Part shown: positions 50,508 to 59,169 of the stretch, piece by piece
Numbering within the stretch: the stretch's first letter is position 1
How the letters are laid out: each line of letters starts with the position of its first letter
Assembly (NCBI RefSeq): GCF_010686725.1
Contig: NZ_JAAGWZ010000001.1
Coordinates: 372,001 to 436,000, forward strand
Direction: 5' to 3'
Origin: Galbitalea soli
Lineage (GTDB): Bacteria; Actinomycetota; Actinomycetes; Actinomycetales; Microbacteriaceae
DNA: 64,000 bases
Made by a program: the position numbers and the translations under genes
Notes under the pieces: generated by a model
Database searches by the model: none
The model's input: only the letters and a program-made list of their open reading frames with translations
What the model was told of the DNA's origin: nothing

Positions 50508-52301
50508 TCACTCCCCCTGGCGCAGGAGCTTTCGCAGGTAGTCGATCCGCGATTGCAACTGGGTGACCGTGGCCTGCGCGACGGCGGGGCCGCCGCAGAT
50601 CCGGCGGAGCTCGGAATGCACGAGGCCGTGCGGTTCGCCCGAGAGCTTCGCGCGCATCCCGACCAGGCTGTTCAGCAGGGAGCGCTGCTCCTTGAGCGTG
50701 CGATACATCGGGGCGTTCTCGGGATGCTCGGCGCCGGTCGGGCGGGCGGCGCCCCGCCGCGACTGCCGAGCCTGCCGCTGCGCGAGGAGTTCGCGCACCT
50801 GATCGGGTTCGAGGATTCCCGGGAGCCCCAGGAAGTCGAGTTCCTCATCGCTGCCGACGGCGGCGGCGAATCCGAACTCCGCGCCCTCGTAGAGCACGCG
50901 ATCGAAGTTCGCGTCGGATTCCAGCGCCTGCCAGGTGAACTCGTCCTGCAGGGCCTCGGACGCCTTCTCGGCGCGGTTCGCCTCGTCGAGAAGGTCGTCG
51001 TCGAGGCTCGCGTCCGCCTCCTCCGAGGTCTCACGATCGAGGGCGTGATCGCGTTCGAGCTCCATGGCGGAGGCGAGTGCTGTGAGGGCGGGCACGCTGG
51101 GAACGAAGATGGATGCGGTCTCACCGCGCCGGCGCGCCCGCACGAAGCGGCCGATCGCCTGCGCGAAGAACAGGGGCGTCGACGCGGAGGTCGCGTACAC
51201 GCCCACCGCGAGCCGGGGAACATCCACGCCCTCGGAGACCATCCGCACCGCGACCATCCAGCGCGATTCGCCGCGGGAGAAGGTCTCGATGCGGTCGCTC
51301 GCCTCCTTCTCGTCGGAGAGCACGATGGTCGGCAGCTCGCCCGTGACCTCGTGCAGGATCTTCGCGTAGGCGCGCGCCGCGTAGTGGTCGGTCGCGATGA
51401 CGAGCCCACCCGCATCCGGAATGGAGTGACGCACCTCGCTGAGCCGTCGGTCGGCCGCGCGCAGTACCGCGGGGATCCACTCCCCCTCTGGTGACAGTGC
51501 GGTTCGCCAGGCCTGAGCGGTCACATCCTTGGTGTCGTCTTCGCCCAGTCGGGCCTCGAACTCCTCGCCCATCTTGGTGCGCCAACGCATCTTGCCCGCG
51601 TAGGCCAGGAACAGCACGGGCCGCACGACGCCATCGGCGAGGGCGCGGCCGTAGCCGTAGTTGTAGTCGGTCTGCGAGAGACGGATGCCGCGCTCGTCGC
51701 GCACGTAGCTCACGAAGGGGATCGGCGCGGTGTCGGAGCGGAACGGCGTGCCGGTCAGCGAGAGCCGGCGGGTGGCCGGCTCGAAGGCCTCGCGGATCGC
51801 GTCGCCCCAGCTGAGGGCATCGCCACCGTGGTGCACCTCGTCGAGGATGACGAGGGTGCGTGCCGACTCGGTGAGTTGCCGGTGCAACTCCGCGCGCACC
51901 GCGACCTGCGCGTAGGTGACGACGACTCCGTGGAACCGCCGCCCGCCGAAGCCGTGGCTGTTCTTGAACTCGGGGTTGAGCCGGATGCCCGCCCGGTGCG
52001 CCGCGTCGGCCCACTGGCGCTTGAGGTGCTCGGTCGGCGCGACCACCGTGATGCGATCGACGGTGCGGCGCGCGAGGAGCTCGGCGGCGAGGCGAAGGGC
52101 GAAGGTCGTCTTGCCCGCGCCCGGGGTGGCGGCGGCGAGGAAGTCCCGCGGTTCGCGCTCGAAGTACAGATCGAGGGCTTCGGCCTGCCAGGCACGCAGC
52201 TTGCTCGCGGTGCCGCGCGCCGCGCGCTCGGGGTACGAGGGTGAGAGGTGCTCCGCCGCGAAGGTGCCCACTGTCGGGCCGGGAAGGAACGGGGTGCTCA
52301 C
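50508..52301 (-). CDS. DEAD/DEAH-box SF2 helicase
   Basis: A 597-residue superfamily 2 helicase. Q/motif 0 region LRAWQAEALDLYF, Walker A ATPGAGKTT (58-66), motif II DEVH (154-157), motif III SLTGTPFRSD, then helicase C with VSEGVDVPRLAVGVYATSAST and motif VI FAQAIGRFVRARR. The C-terminal 150 residues are charged with no known domain. Similar to XPB/RAD25-like or restriction-enzyme-R-subunit-like helicases in actinobacteria; role in repair is plausible because it lies beside dinB and the mutasome. GTG at 52301; a -10-like TAAAGT lies eight bases upstream. Confidence 0.9.
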   Translation of the reverse strand: MSTPFLPGPTVGTFAAEHLSPSYPERAARGTASKLRAWQAEALDLYFEREPRDFLAAATPGAGKTTFALRLAAELLARRTVDRITVVAPTEHLKRQWADAAHRAGIRLNPEFKNSHGFGGRRFHGVVVTYAQVAVRAELHRQLTESARTLVILDEVHHGGDALSWGDAIREAFEPATRRLSLTGTPFRSDTAPIPFVSYVRDERGIRLSQTDYNYGYGRALADGVVRPVLFLAYAGKMRWRTKMGEEFEARLGEDDTKDVTAQAWRTALSPEGEWIPAVLRAADRRLSEVRHSIPDAGGLVIATDHYAARAYAKILHEVTGELPTIVLSDEKEASDRIETFSRGESRWMVAVRMVSEGVDVPRLAVGVYATSASTPLFFAQAIGRFVRARRRGETASIFVPSVPALTALASAMELERDHALDRETSEEADASLDDDLLDEANRAEKASEALQDEFTWQALESDANFDRVLYEGAEFGFAAAVGSDEELDFLGLPGILEPDQVRELLAQRQARQSRRGAARPTGAEHPENAPMYRTLKEQRSLLNSLVGMRAKLSGEPHGLVHSELRRICGGPAVAQATVTQLQSRIDYLRKLLRQGE

Positions 52302-52359
52302 TTGATGGAACTTTACCCGGTGGTGCCGACACTCGTCCCGGATGCCGCGCCCCCGGCGG

Positions 52360-53634
52360 TCACCGCCCGGCCCCCGACTCGGCGACGCCCGACTCGGCGA
52401 CGCCAGGCCGCGGGTCTCGCACCGGCGGGCGCACGAGTGCGGCGGGGCGCACGAGGCCGCGGCCGAACCGGCGGGCGACCGCGTCGACCGCCTGCTCCGC
52501 GTCGCGCCAGTCCTCGTCGTCATCCCACAGTCCCGGTCCGCCCGAGCCTCCCGGCGACAACTGCTCCATGCGCACCCCCACGAGCCGGATGCGCTCGCTC
52601 CCGGTGGCGACGGCGGTGAAGAGCGCGGACACCTCGTCGTAGATCCTCCGAGCGACGTCGGTCGGCTCGGCGAGGGTCTTCGATCGGGTGATCGTGGTGA
52701 AGTCGCCGTAGCGGAGCTTGAGTACGACCGTGCGCCCCTGAAGCCCGGCCCGTCGCAACCGCACAGCGACCTGGTCGCTCATGCCCAGCAGTTCGCGTCG
52801 GATGACCACCGCATCCGTCACATCGTGCGGGAACGTCGTCTCGTGCCCGACGCTCTTCTCCTCGCTCCGGGTGGTGACGCGGCGCGGATCCCGCGCCCAT
52901 GACAGCTCGTGCAGCTTGCGGCCGAGCCCGTCGCCGAGCGCTCGCGAGAGCGTGGACTCCGGAGTGTGGGCGACGTCGCCGACCGTGCGCATGCCGAGTC
53001 GGATGAGCCGTTCCTCCGTCTTCGCGCCGACGCCCCAGAGGGCGGAGATCGGGAGGGGATGCAGGAAGGCCAGCGTGTCGGCCAAGGGAATGAGGAGCAG
53101 GCCATCGGGCTTGGCCCGACCGGAGGCGAGCTTGGCGATGAACTTGGTGGCCGCGATCCCCACCGAGCACCGCAGACCCGTCTCCGCGTGCACCCGGCGC
53201 CGCAGTTCGGTGCCGATCTCCCACGGGGTGCCGAGCAGTTTGCGGGCGCCTCCCACCTCGAGGAATGCCTCGTCGATGCTGAGGGGCTCCACGAGCGGGG
53301 TGAGCTCGTGGAAGATCGTCATGACGCGCTGCGAGAAGTGCCGATAGCGGTCGAAGTGCGGTGGCAGGACGATCGCGTTCGGGCAGCGCCGCAGGGCCAC
53401 CGACATGGGCATCGCAGAGTTGACGCCGAATTTGCGCGCCTCGTAGGTGGCCGCGGTGACGACCCCGCGGCCGGCTGTTCCGCCGACGATGACCGGGAGG
53501 CCGCGAAGATCCGGTCGCTCCAGAAGCTCGACCGAGGCGAAGAAGGCGTCCATGTCGACGTGCAGGATGGTCGCCGACGGGTCGTCGAGCGCCGAGTTCG
53601 TGACTTGTCGACCCGACCCGTCCTGCTTGCTCAC
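52360..53634 (-). CDS. dinB: DNA polymerase IV
   Basis: A 424-residue Y-family translesion polymerase. Catalytic residues are intact: Asp27 in HVDMDAFFASVE, Asp121-Glu122 in SIDEAFLEVGG, with the steric-gate aromatic Phe31. Helix-hairpin-helix and little-finger regions follow (GVGAKTEERLIRLGMRTVGD; LLGMSDQVAVRLRRAGLQGRTVVLKLRYGDF). No LexA box is visible upstream, so it is probably not SOS-induced, unlike the mutasome. GTG at 53634 with CAGACT six bases upstream. The C-terminus contains a GVAES repeat. Confidence 0.94.
   Translation of the reverse strand: MSKQDGSGRQVTNSALDDPSATILHVDMDAFFASVELLERPDLRGLPVIVGGTAGRGVVTAATYEARKFGVNSAMPMSVALRRCPNAIVLPPHFDRYRHFSQRVMTIFHELTPLVEPLSIDEAFLEVGGARKLLGTPWEIGTELRRRVHAETGLRCSVGIAATKFIAKLASGRAKPDGLLLIPLADTLAFLHPLPISALWGVGAKTEERLIRLGMRTVGDVAHTPESTLSRALGDGLGRKLHELSWARDPRRVTTRSEEKSVGHETTFPHDVTDAVVIRRELLGMSDQVAVRLRRAGLQGRTVVLKLRYGDFTTITRSKTLAEPTDVARRIYDEVSALFTAVATGSERIRLVGVRMEQLSPGGSGGPGLWDDDEDWRDAEQAVDAVARRFGRGLVRPAALVRPPVRDPRPGVAESGVAESGAGR
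52375..52404. repeat. Two-copy 15-bp tandem repeat at the dinB 3' end
   Basis: CGACTCGGCGACGCC occurs twice in a row in frame, adding a GVAES unit near the end of polymerase IV. Confidence 0.85.
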
Positions 53635-53691
53635 CGCTCCAGTCTGACAGCAGCCACCGACTCCGGCGGGGCGACGACGGCCGCAGCACGC

Positions 53692-53727
53692 AGAGGGGCG
53701 CCGCACCGTGTGGTGCGACGCCCCTCT
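53692..53727 (-). terminator. Intrinsic-type terminator after the GlsB-like gene
   Basis: A 16-bp stem with one internal mismatch (AGAGGGGCG-C-CGCACC against GGTGCG-A-CGCCCCTCT) and a GTGT loop, 16 bases downstream of the gene at 53744. The stem is very stable; there is little T tract. Confidence 0.7.
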
Positions 53728-53743
53728 GGCAGCGGTCGTGCGT

Positions 53744-54010
53744 CTATGCGCGACGGCTGCCCCGGGTGACGAGACCGAAGATCAGCAGCACGATGATCGC
53801 GCCACCGATCGCCAGCAGCCAGGTGCGCAGGTCGAAGAATCCGCCGAGACCCACGTGGAAGAGGGCCCCTCCGATGAATCCACCGAGAAGCGCGCCGACG
53901 ACGCCGAGGATGAGGGTGAGGATCCACCCGCCGCCCTGGCGGCCCGGAAGGATCGCCTTTGCGATTGCTCCCGCGATGAGTCCGAGAATGATCCAGCCGA
54001 TGATGCCCAT
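53744..54010 (-). CDS. GlsB/YeaQ/YmgE-family stress membrane protein
   Basis: An 88-residue protein with three Gly-rich membrane helices: IIGWIILGLIAGAIAKAILPG, WILTLILGVVGALLGGFIGGALF and TWLLAIGGAIIVLLIFGLV. The family is induced by stress or stationary phase in several Gram-positives; biochemical function unknown. GGAGGT six bases before the ATG. A strong hairpin terminator follows. Confidence 0.9.
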   Translation of the reverse strand: MGIIGWIILGLIAGAIAKAILPGRQGGGWILTLILGVVGALLGGFIGGALFHVGLGGFFDLRTWLLAIGGAIIVLLIFGLVTRGSRRA

Positions 54011-54248
54011 GTGTGACCTCCCAGTCGGTCAGGGTGTGCGCACCGAATTTCGGCGCCACGTCTCACACAGTGACACACGGCGGCCGGGGCCGGGGGAAAC
54101 GGCCGGGGGGTTGACGCGGGCGCCCTGTCGGCGCTATCCCGCGCCCGACGGGCACCGCCCGGGCCCCTGCCCGTCGCCGCTCCACCCGCCGATCGGTGCG
54201 GCCGTTCGCGCCTGCAGTCGCCTCGCCCACGGTGGCAGACTGGAGGTT

Positions 54249-55013
54249 ATGCCCCAGCATCCATGGTCTCGTTACGTCGCCGTGGGCGACTCCTTCACGG
54301 AGGGGATCGGCGACCCCGAGCCCCGCAGCCCGGGCGGATTCCGCGGCTGGGCCGACCGTGTCGCCGAGGTGTTGAGCACGAGCGTTCCCGACTTCGCCTA
54401 CGCCAACCTCGCCATCCGCGGTCGACTGATCCAGCAGATCATCGACGAGCAGCTACAGCCCGCTCTCGCCCTGAAACCAGACTTGATCAGCATTTCTGCG
54501 GGGGGCAACAACATCATTCGACCGGGCTCGGACCCTGACCACGTCGCATCGCTCCTCGACGGCGCCGTGGGGCGCCTTCGCGCGGACGGCGCGACGGTCG
54601 TCGTGTTCACCGGGCCGGACATCGGCGCCACCCCCGTCATCGGGCGCACCCGCGGAAAGGTCGCGATCTTCAACGAGAACGTGCGCGCGCTCGCGCACCG
54701 CCACGACGCGATCGTCGCCGACATGTGGGGGCTCACCGAGTTGCGCGATCCCCGGATGTGGGCGCCGGACCGCCTGCATTTCTCACCGATCGGCCACACC
54801 ACGGTCGCGCGGATGGTGCTCGAGGCGCTGGCCGTGGAGAACGAGCTCAAGCCCTTCCGGCCCGAACCGCTGCCCCGGTCATCCTGGCGTCAGGCACGGG
54901 CGGATGACCTCGGCTGGGCGCGGGAACACCTCGTGCCCTGGGTGATCCGGCGCATTCGTCACCAGTCGTCGGGAGACGCGATCACGGCGAAACGCCCCGA
55001 CTATTTCATCTAG
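54249..55013 (+). CDS. SGNH/GDSL hydrolase
   Basis: A 254-residue esterase-type protein of the SGNH fold. Block I VAVGDSFTEG with nucleophile Ser15, block II Gly in ANLAIRGRLIQQ, block III Asn in ISAGGNNIIRPG, and block V DRLHFSPIGH with the catalytic Asp and His. No signal peptide. It probably deacylates a small ester or lipid. CAGACT lies seven bases before the ATG. The TAG stop lies inside a perfect 13-bp hairpin. Confidence 0.9.
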   Translation: MPQHPWSRYVAVGDSFTEGIGDPEPRSPGGFRGWADRVAEVLSTSVPDFAYANLAIRGRLIQQIIDEQLQPALALKPDLISISAGGNNIIRPGSDPDHVASLLDGAVGRLRADGATVVVFTGPDIGATPVIGRTRGKVAIFNENVRALAHRHDAIVADMWGLTELRDPRMWAPDRLHFSPIGHTTVARMVLEALAVENELKPFRPEPLPRSSWRQARADDLGWAREHLVPWVIRRIRHQSSGDAITAKRPDYFI

Positions 55014-55023
55014 TCGGGGCGTT
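54991..55023. terminator. Bidirectional hairpin terminator between GDSL hydrolase and desaturase
   Basis: AACGCCCCGACTA and TAGTCGGGGCGTT pair over 13 bases around a 7-base loop. The right arm contains the stop codon of the GDSL gene; the desaturase gene ends 23 bases further on, so both convergent transcripts may end here. Confidence 0.75.
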
Positions 55024-55046
55024 CTCGGTCGAGCGTCGGCGCGGTG

Positions 55047-56144
55047 TCAGCGTCCGAACGCGGCCGCCGCCGGGCAGTCGAAGGGATCGCGCGCGGCGAG
55101 CCCCACCCGGTTGAGGTACCGCACGACGATGCCGTACGACTCGAACAGGTTGGCCTGCGTGTAGACGATGTTGCGGCTCTCGCAGTACTCGCGCACGATC
55201 TCGCCGGCGCGCTTGAGGTGCGGGCGGGGCATGGACGGGAACAGGTGGTGCTCGATCTGGTAGTTGAGGCCGCCCATGTAGACGTTCATGCCGAATCCGC
55301 CGCGGATGTTACGGCTGGTGAGCACCTGCCGGCGGAGGAAGTCGACCTTCATGCCACCGGGGATCTGCGGCATTCCCTTGTGGTTCGGCGCGAAGGATGA
55401 CCCCATGTAGACGCCGAACACCGCGAGCTGAAAACCGAGGAAGGCGAAGGCCATGCCCAGCGGGAGAACGCTGAAGACCACCGCGACATAGCCGACGTTG
55501 CGGACGGCGAGCAGCACGATCTCGAGCGCCCGCTTGTCGACCTTGCCGCGGCTGAAGACGGTCTTGAAGGCATGCAGGTGCAGATTGAGGCCTTCGAAGA
55601 TGAGAACGGGGAAGAACAGCCAGCCCTGGCGGCGCGCGAGCACGCGGCCGAGGCCGCGCAGGCCACGGGCGCTCTCCTCCTGGAAGACGATGAAGTCGGG
55701 TTCGATGTCGGGGTCCTTGCCGACGGTGTTGGGGCTGGCGTGGTGCTTGGAGTGCTTCGACATCCACCACGAGTAGCTGATGCCGACGAAGAGGTCGGCG
55801 AGGATGCGCCCGGTGCTGTCGTTCGCACGGCCCGACTCCCAGATCTGTCGGTGGGAGGCCTCGTGCGCGAGGAAGGCGTACTGCGTGAACAGGAGGCCGA
55901 GCACGGCGGCGATGATCAACTCGTACCAGGTGCCCTTGAGCAGTGCGAAACCGACCCAGGCTCCCGCCATCGTGGCCGTGATGGCGGCGAAGGTGAGGGC
56001 ATAGAAGAGTCGACGTCGACGCAGGAGTCCGGCATCCTTGATCGTGCTCAGGAGCGCCGCGAACTCGGACGTCGGGTTGGCCAGTCCGCGTGGTCCCGTA
56101 CGGACGATGCGAATGGCGGGTGCGGCTGAAGCCGGACTGGTCAC
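55047..56144 (-). CDS. Membrane fatty-acid (acyl-lipid) desaturase
   Basis: A 365-residue di-iron desaturase that puts a double bond into acyl chains, adjusting membrane fluidity. Three histidine boxes are present: HEASH (94-98), HSKHH (131-135) and QIEHHLF (296-302), with about four membrane helices between. The QIEHH form of box 3 is found in delta-6-type and related bacterial desaturases; regiochemistry cannot be read. GTG at 56144 with AGGGG four bases upstream. Confidence 0.93.
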   Translation of the reverse strand: MTSPASAAPAIRIVRTGPRGLANPTSEFAALLSTIKDAGLLRRRRLFYALTFAAITATMAGAWVGFALLKGTWYELIIAAVLGLLFTQYAFLAHEASHRQIWESGRANDSTGRILADLFVGISYSWWMSKHSKHHASPNTVGKDPDIEPDFIVFQEESARGLRGLGRVLARRQGWLFFPVLIFEGLNLHLHAFKTVFSRGKVDKRALEIVLLAVRNVGYVAVVFSVLPLGMAFAFLGFQLAVFGVYMGSSFAPNHKGMPQIPGGMKVDFLRRQVLTSRNIRGGFGMNVYMGGLNYQIEHHLFPSMPRPHLKRAGEIVREYCESRNIVYTQANLFESYGIVVRYLNRVGLAARDPFDCPAAAAFGR

Positions 56145-56240
56145 GTTACCCCTGGTGCTCGGGTTGACTTCCCAGTCCGAAGGTCTGAGCGGATGCTCGT
56201 GGATAGGCCAAGCTTAGGTCGCCAGCCTGTGATTACCCCG

Positions 56241-57467
56241 CTAGAACAGCTCTCCAGGATGTGAGAGTCGCCATCCGGGCCCCGGATCCTCGATCGCGCG
56301 ATCCAGCACGAGCGTGACGAGGATCCGCTTCCCCTTCACCACGTAGCTCGCCGCACCCACCTTGGAGCCCTTGGCCGCGACCGACACGGGATTGAGATGG
56401 ACGCTGCTGCTGACCGGTGTGTCCGACCAGACAACGACCGAGGTGGTGCGGGGGGCGACCGCATAGGCCGTTGCGCCCCAGACCGTACGGAAGCTGCCGA
56501 ACCGCTGACCCGCGGCGGCGAGCACGACGGTGTGGAACCCGGCACGAACGGAGCTGATCAGCTTCTTCACCTGGGCGTCGATCGTGGGATGGTCGGGCCC
56601 GTCGAGGATGACCCCGACGAGCGTCACGACCTCGGAGCCCACCTGCAGCCGCGCGGAGAACAGCAGACTGGCTCCCGCGCTCAGGAGCGTGCCGGTCTTG
56701 ATCCCATTGATGCCGCTCACACCGAGCAGTCCGTTGGTGTTGTGCATCGTGCCGATTCCCGCGACGGTGGCGCGTTTGCTGGCGACGATCGGGGTGAGGG
56801 CGGGGTTCGCGACGACCAGTTTGCCGATCGCGACCAGATCGTCGGGCGTGCTCGCGTTACCGGGGTCGAGGCCGCACGGATCGAGCATCGTGGTGTGGGT
56901 CATCCCGTGCGCCTTCAGCCACTTGTTCGCCGCCGTGAGAAACGCCTGCTCCGAGCCGAATGCCCAGTTCGCCAGCGACCAGGCGTAGTTGTTGGCCGAA
57001 TCGATGAGCATGACCTGGATGACCTGCTTCTCGGTCATCGTCTCCCCCACGCTCACCGGGTCGACCTTGCCGTTCATCGCGAGATACTGCGCGGCGATCG
57101 CGACATCGGCGGCGCCGAAGGTGATGCGCGGTCCGTTGCTCGTGGCGGTGAGCGGCTTCTTGGAGAGCACGACGAGCGTCGTGATGACCTTCGAGATGGA
57201 GGCCATCGGCTGGGCGACCTTGGATCCGCTCCGCGCGAAGAGACCGGGATAGCCCACGGCGCCGATCCCGCTCGCCCCGTAGCCGGGCAGATCGAGAACG
57301 GCCGGTGCCGACGTCAGCTGCTGCTCCGAGACCGGTACCGCGTCGACCGAGGTGAGCGGCGCGAGAAGGGTCAGCGGCAGATAGAAGGCGAGCGCGAGGA
57401 CGACGGCCATTCCCCCGAAGACCGTGATCCGGCGTCGGCGATAGATCTGCTTCCGGGTCAGTGGCAC
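56241..57467 (-). CDS. D-alanyl-D-alanine carboxypeptidase (PBP5/DacA family, S11)
   Basis: A 408-residue low-molecular-weight penicillin-binding protein that trims the terminal D-Ala of peptidoglycan stem peptides. N-terminal membrane anchor at about 14-36; active-site motifs SxxK at 90-93 (MASISK), SxN at 157-159 (SAN) and KTG at 257-259. The domain beyond 310 is a beta-rich tail. GTG start with TATCCT six bases upstream (leaderless type). Confidence 0.93.
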   Translation of the reverse strand: MPLTRKQIYRRRRITVFGGMAVVLALAFYLPLTLLAPLTSVDAVPVSEQQLTSAPAVLDLPGYGASGIGAVGYPGLFARSGSKVAQPMASISKVITTLVVLSKKPLTATSNGPRITFGAADVAIAAQYLAMNGKVDPVSVGETMTEKQVIQVMLIDSANNYAWSLANWAFGSEQAFLTAANKWLKAHGMTHTTMLDPCGLDPGNASTPDDLVAIGKLVVANPALTPIVASKRATVAGIGTMHNTNGLLGVSGINGIKTGTLLSAGASLLFSARLQVGSEVVTLVGVILDGPDHPTIDAQVKKLISSVRAGFHTVVLAAAGQRFGSFRTVWGATAYAVAPRTTSVVVWSDTPVSSSVHLNPVSVAAKGSKVGAASYVVKGKRILVTLVLDRAIEDPGPGWRLSHPGELF

Positions 57468-57528
57468 CCGGCAAGGATAGCCACACTCGCGTGCCTAGGC
57501 CATTTCAGGCCGCACATCCGTCAGAAAC

Positions 57529-59052
57529 TCAGTACTGGCGGGCCACCGTGGCAATGTCTCCCGTGAGCTGAGCATCGTGATGGAACATGGGCCACTGCCC
57601 CGCGCCGAGATCGATGCCCGGGGCCGGGTCACGCAGGGCGGGGTCCTTGAGAACGAAGTGCTCGACCCATCCCTGCATCAGTCCATTAGGGCCCGTCGAC
57701 TTCGATCCGGCGATCGTGACGCCGATGACCTTGTGGCCGTTGGTGGTCCGATCGAGGGTCACCGTTGCAGCGTTGCGCATCCTCAGATCGCCGATCCGCT
57801 GCACGACCTCTCCCGTGCTGCCCTTGAGGATGTAGGCGCCATGGAGGGTGGGCGCGATGATGTAGGTTTCGCTCCCCGCGCGGAACGTCGTCACAGACGA
57901 CTCATTCTCCTCGCCCAGCGCGGTCGACCAGATGCGGTGACCAGTCGCGCCGTCCAGGGCGTACACGGTTCCGCGGGCGCTCATCATGACCACGTTGAGG
58001 TGGTCGCCATTCGTGCCCGGTCCGATGCCCATCGCGAGTGCGGGGCTTCCGCCCGTGTTTCCGTCCAGGCTCGCCGCCCACTGCTTGCGGCAGGAGGTGT
58101 CGATCGCGATGACCTTGTAGCGGTCGGATGCCGTCTTGTAGAAGTGGCCCGTGCCGACCACGATTCCGGTGCGCCCGGAGGCGAGGAAGCCGCCGACCGC
58201 CGGAGAGGACTGCACGACCTCGGTCGTGTTGTACTGGCAGACCAGGCCCTGGTTCTTGTAGCGCTTGCCGGCGTTACCCGTCGAACTCAGGATGCGGATG
58301 TGTCCGCCGTTCGTGTAGTGGTAGATGCCCGCGATGCCCTGGGTGGAGTCGCCGCCCTCGATGATCTCGTCACGCGAATCACCCGCGACATTCGACACCG
58401 CGGGAGTGGAGAAGTTGGTGTCGGCCTGCAGCCAGGGGAAGCCGAGCAGCGGGCGTCCGTTGGTGCCCCGGAGCGCATACTGCATCTGGCCCATCGCGCC
58501 ACCGACGACGTCGACACTGTGCTGAATCGAGCCGACCGCGAGCGACGACATCACGCCGCGGTGACCGCCGCGGTTCCCCGGGAGGAGGTAGGGGCTGAGC
58601 GCCCACGCCTTCGTGCCGTTCGCGTGCAGGGCCGCGTAGGCCCCGAGGGTCGGATGCGGCGACTCCCCGGTGCCGACGAAGACCATCGCGGTCGCGCCGT
58701 GGCCGATCGAGGACGGCGTCGACATGACAGCCGCCCCGAATCGGTACGGCCACCCCGCAACTGCCGAGCCGTCGTCCGCGTGGAGCGCCCAGATGTAGCC
58801 CTTCTCGTCGCCGACCACGATGGAGGGCCGCGATCCGTTGCCGTCGAGATACGCCACGCCGGGCGAGCCGTACCAGAACGGCAGCCCGTTGTCTGCGTAA
58901 TGACGCGTCCACGAGAGGGCCAGGATGTCCGTGCTCTTCACCGGATCCATCACCATCGCCGACGCCGAGGTCGCGGTGACCGCTGGAACGAGTGCGATCG
59001 CGGCGATCACGCCGGCCGCAAGAATGGTGCGCGTGCGTCGAAGCATCGACAT
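57529..59052 (-). CDS. Secreted PQQ/FG-GAP-type beta-propeller protein
   Basis: A 507-residue exported protein: signal peptide 1-32 ending SASA, then repeated blade motifs such as SRPSIVVGDEKGYIWALHADDGSAVAGWPYRF, GTVYALDGATGHRIWS and GAYILKGSTGEVVQRIG, typical of PQQ-like or FG-GAP propellers. No catalytic motif visible; probably a surface binding or scaffold protein. The ATG at 59052 has GGGGGAA at good spacing; a second ATG lies two codons on. Confidence 0.82.
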   Translation of the reverse strand: MSMLRRTRTILAAGVIAAIALVPAVTATSASAMVMDPVKSTDILALSWTRHYADNGLPFWYGSPGVAYLDGNGSRPSIVVGDEKGYIWALHADDGSAVAGWPYRFGAAVMSTPSSIGHGATAMVFVGTGESPHPTLGAYAALHANGTKAWALSPYLLPGNRGGHRGVMSSLAVGSIQHSVDVVGGAMGQMQYALRGTNGRPLLGFPWLQADTNFSTPAVSNVAGDSRDEIIEGGDSTQGIAGIYHYTNGGHIRILSSTGNAGKRYKNQGLVCQYNTTEVVQSSPAVGGFLASGRTGIVVGTGHFYKTASDRYKVIAIDTSCRKQWAASLDGNTGGSPALAMGIGPGTNGDHLNVVMMSARGTVYALDGATGHRIWSTALGEENESSVTTFRAGSETYIIAPTLHGAYILKGSTGEVVQRIGDLRMRNAATVTLDRTTNGHKVIGVTIAGSKSTGPNGLMQGWVEHFVLKDPALRDPAPGIDLGAGQWPMFHHDAQLTGDIATVARQY

Positions 59053-59169
59053 GATATTTCCCCCGAAATAGCCCGCGCTCCCCCGCGCAGGATGCCCCAA
59101 TCTTACAAGACGGTGTCAAGGGGTCGGCGGTGTCGCGTTCCACACCCGCTTGTTGCCTAGGGTGGGGGT

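Noticed and set aside
53635-53691. Possible SOS box upstream of dinB
   Set aside because: No TCGAAC-N4-GTTCGA-like sequence is present.
54011-54248. A gene or RNA in the 238-base gap between the GlsB and GDSL genes
   Set aside because: It holds only a small CCGAA-T-TTCGG inverted repeat and the two promoters; no open frame with a plausible start or motif, and no stable long hairpin.
56205-56225. TTAGGTCGCC near 56211 upstream of the desaturase
   Set aside because: Only the first half resembles an iron box; the second half does not match.
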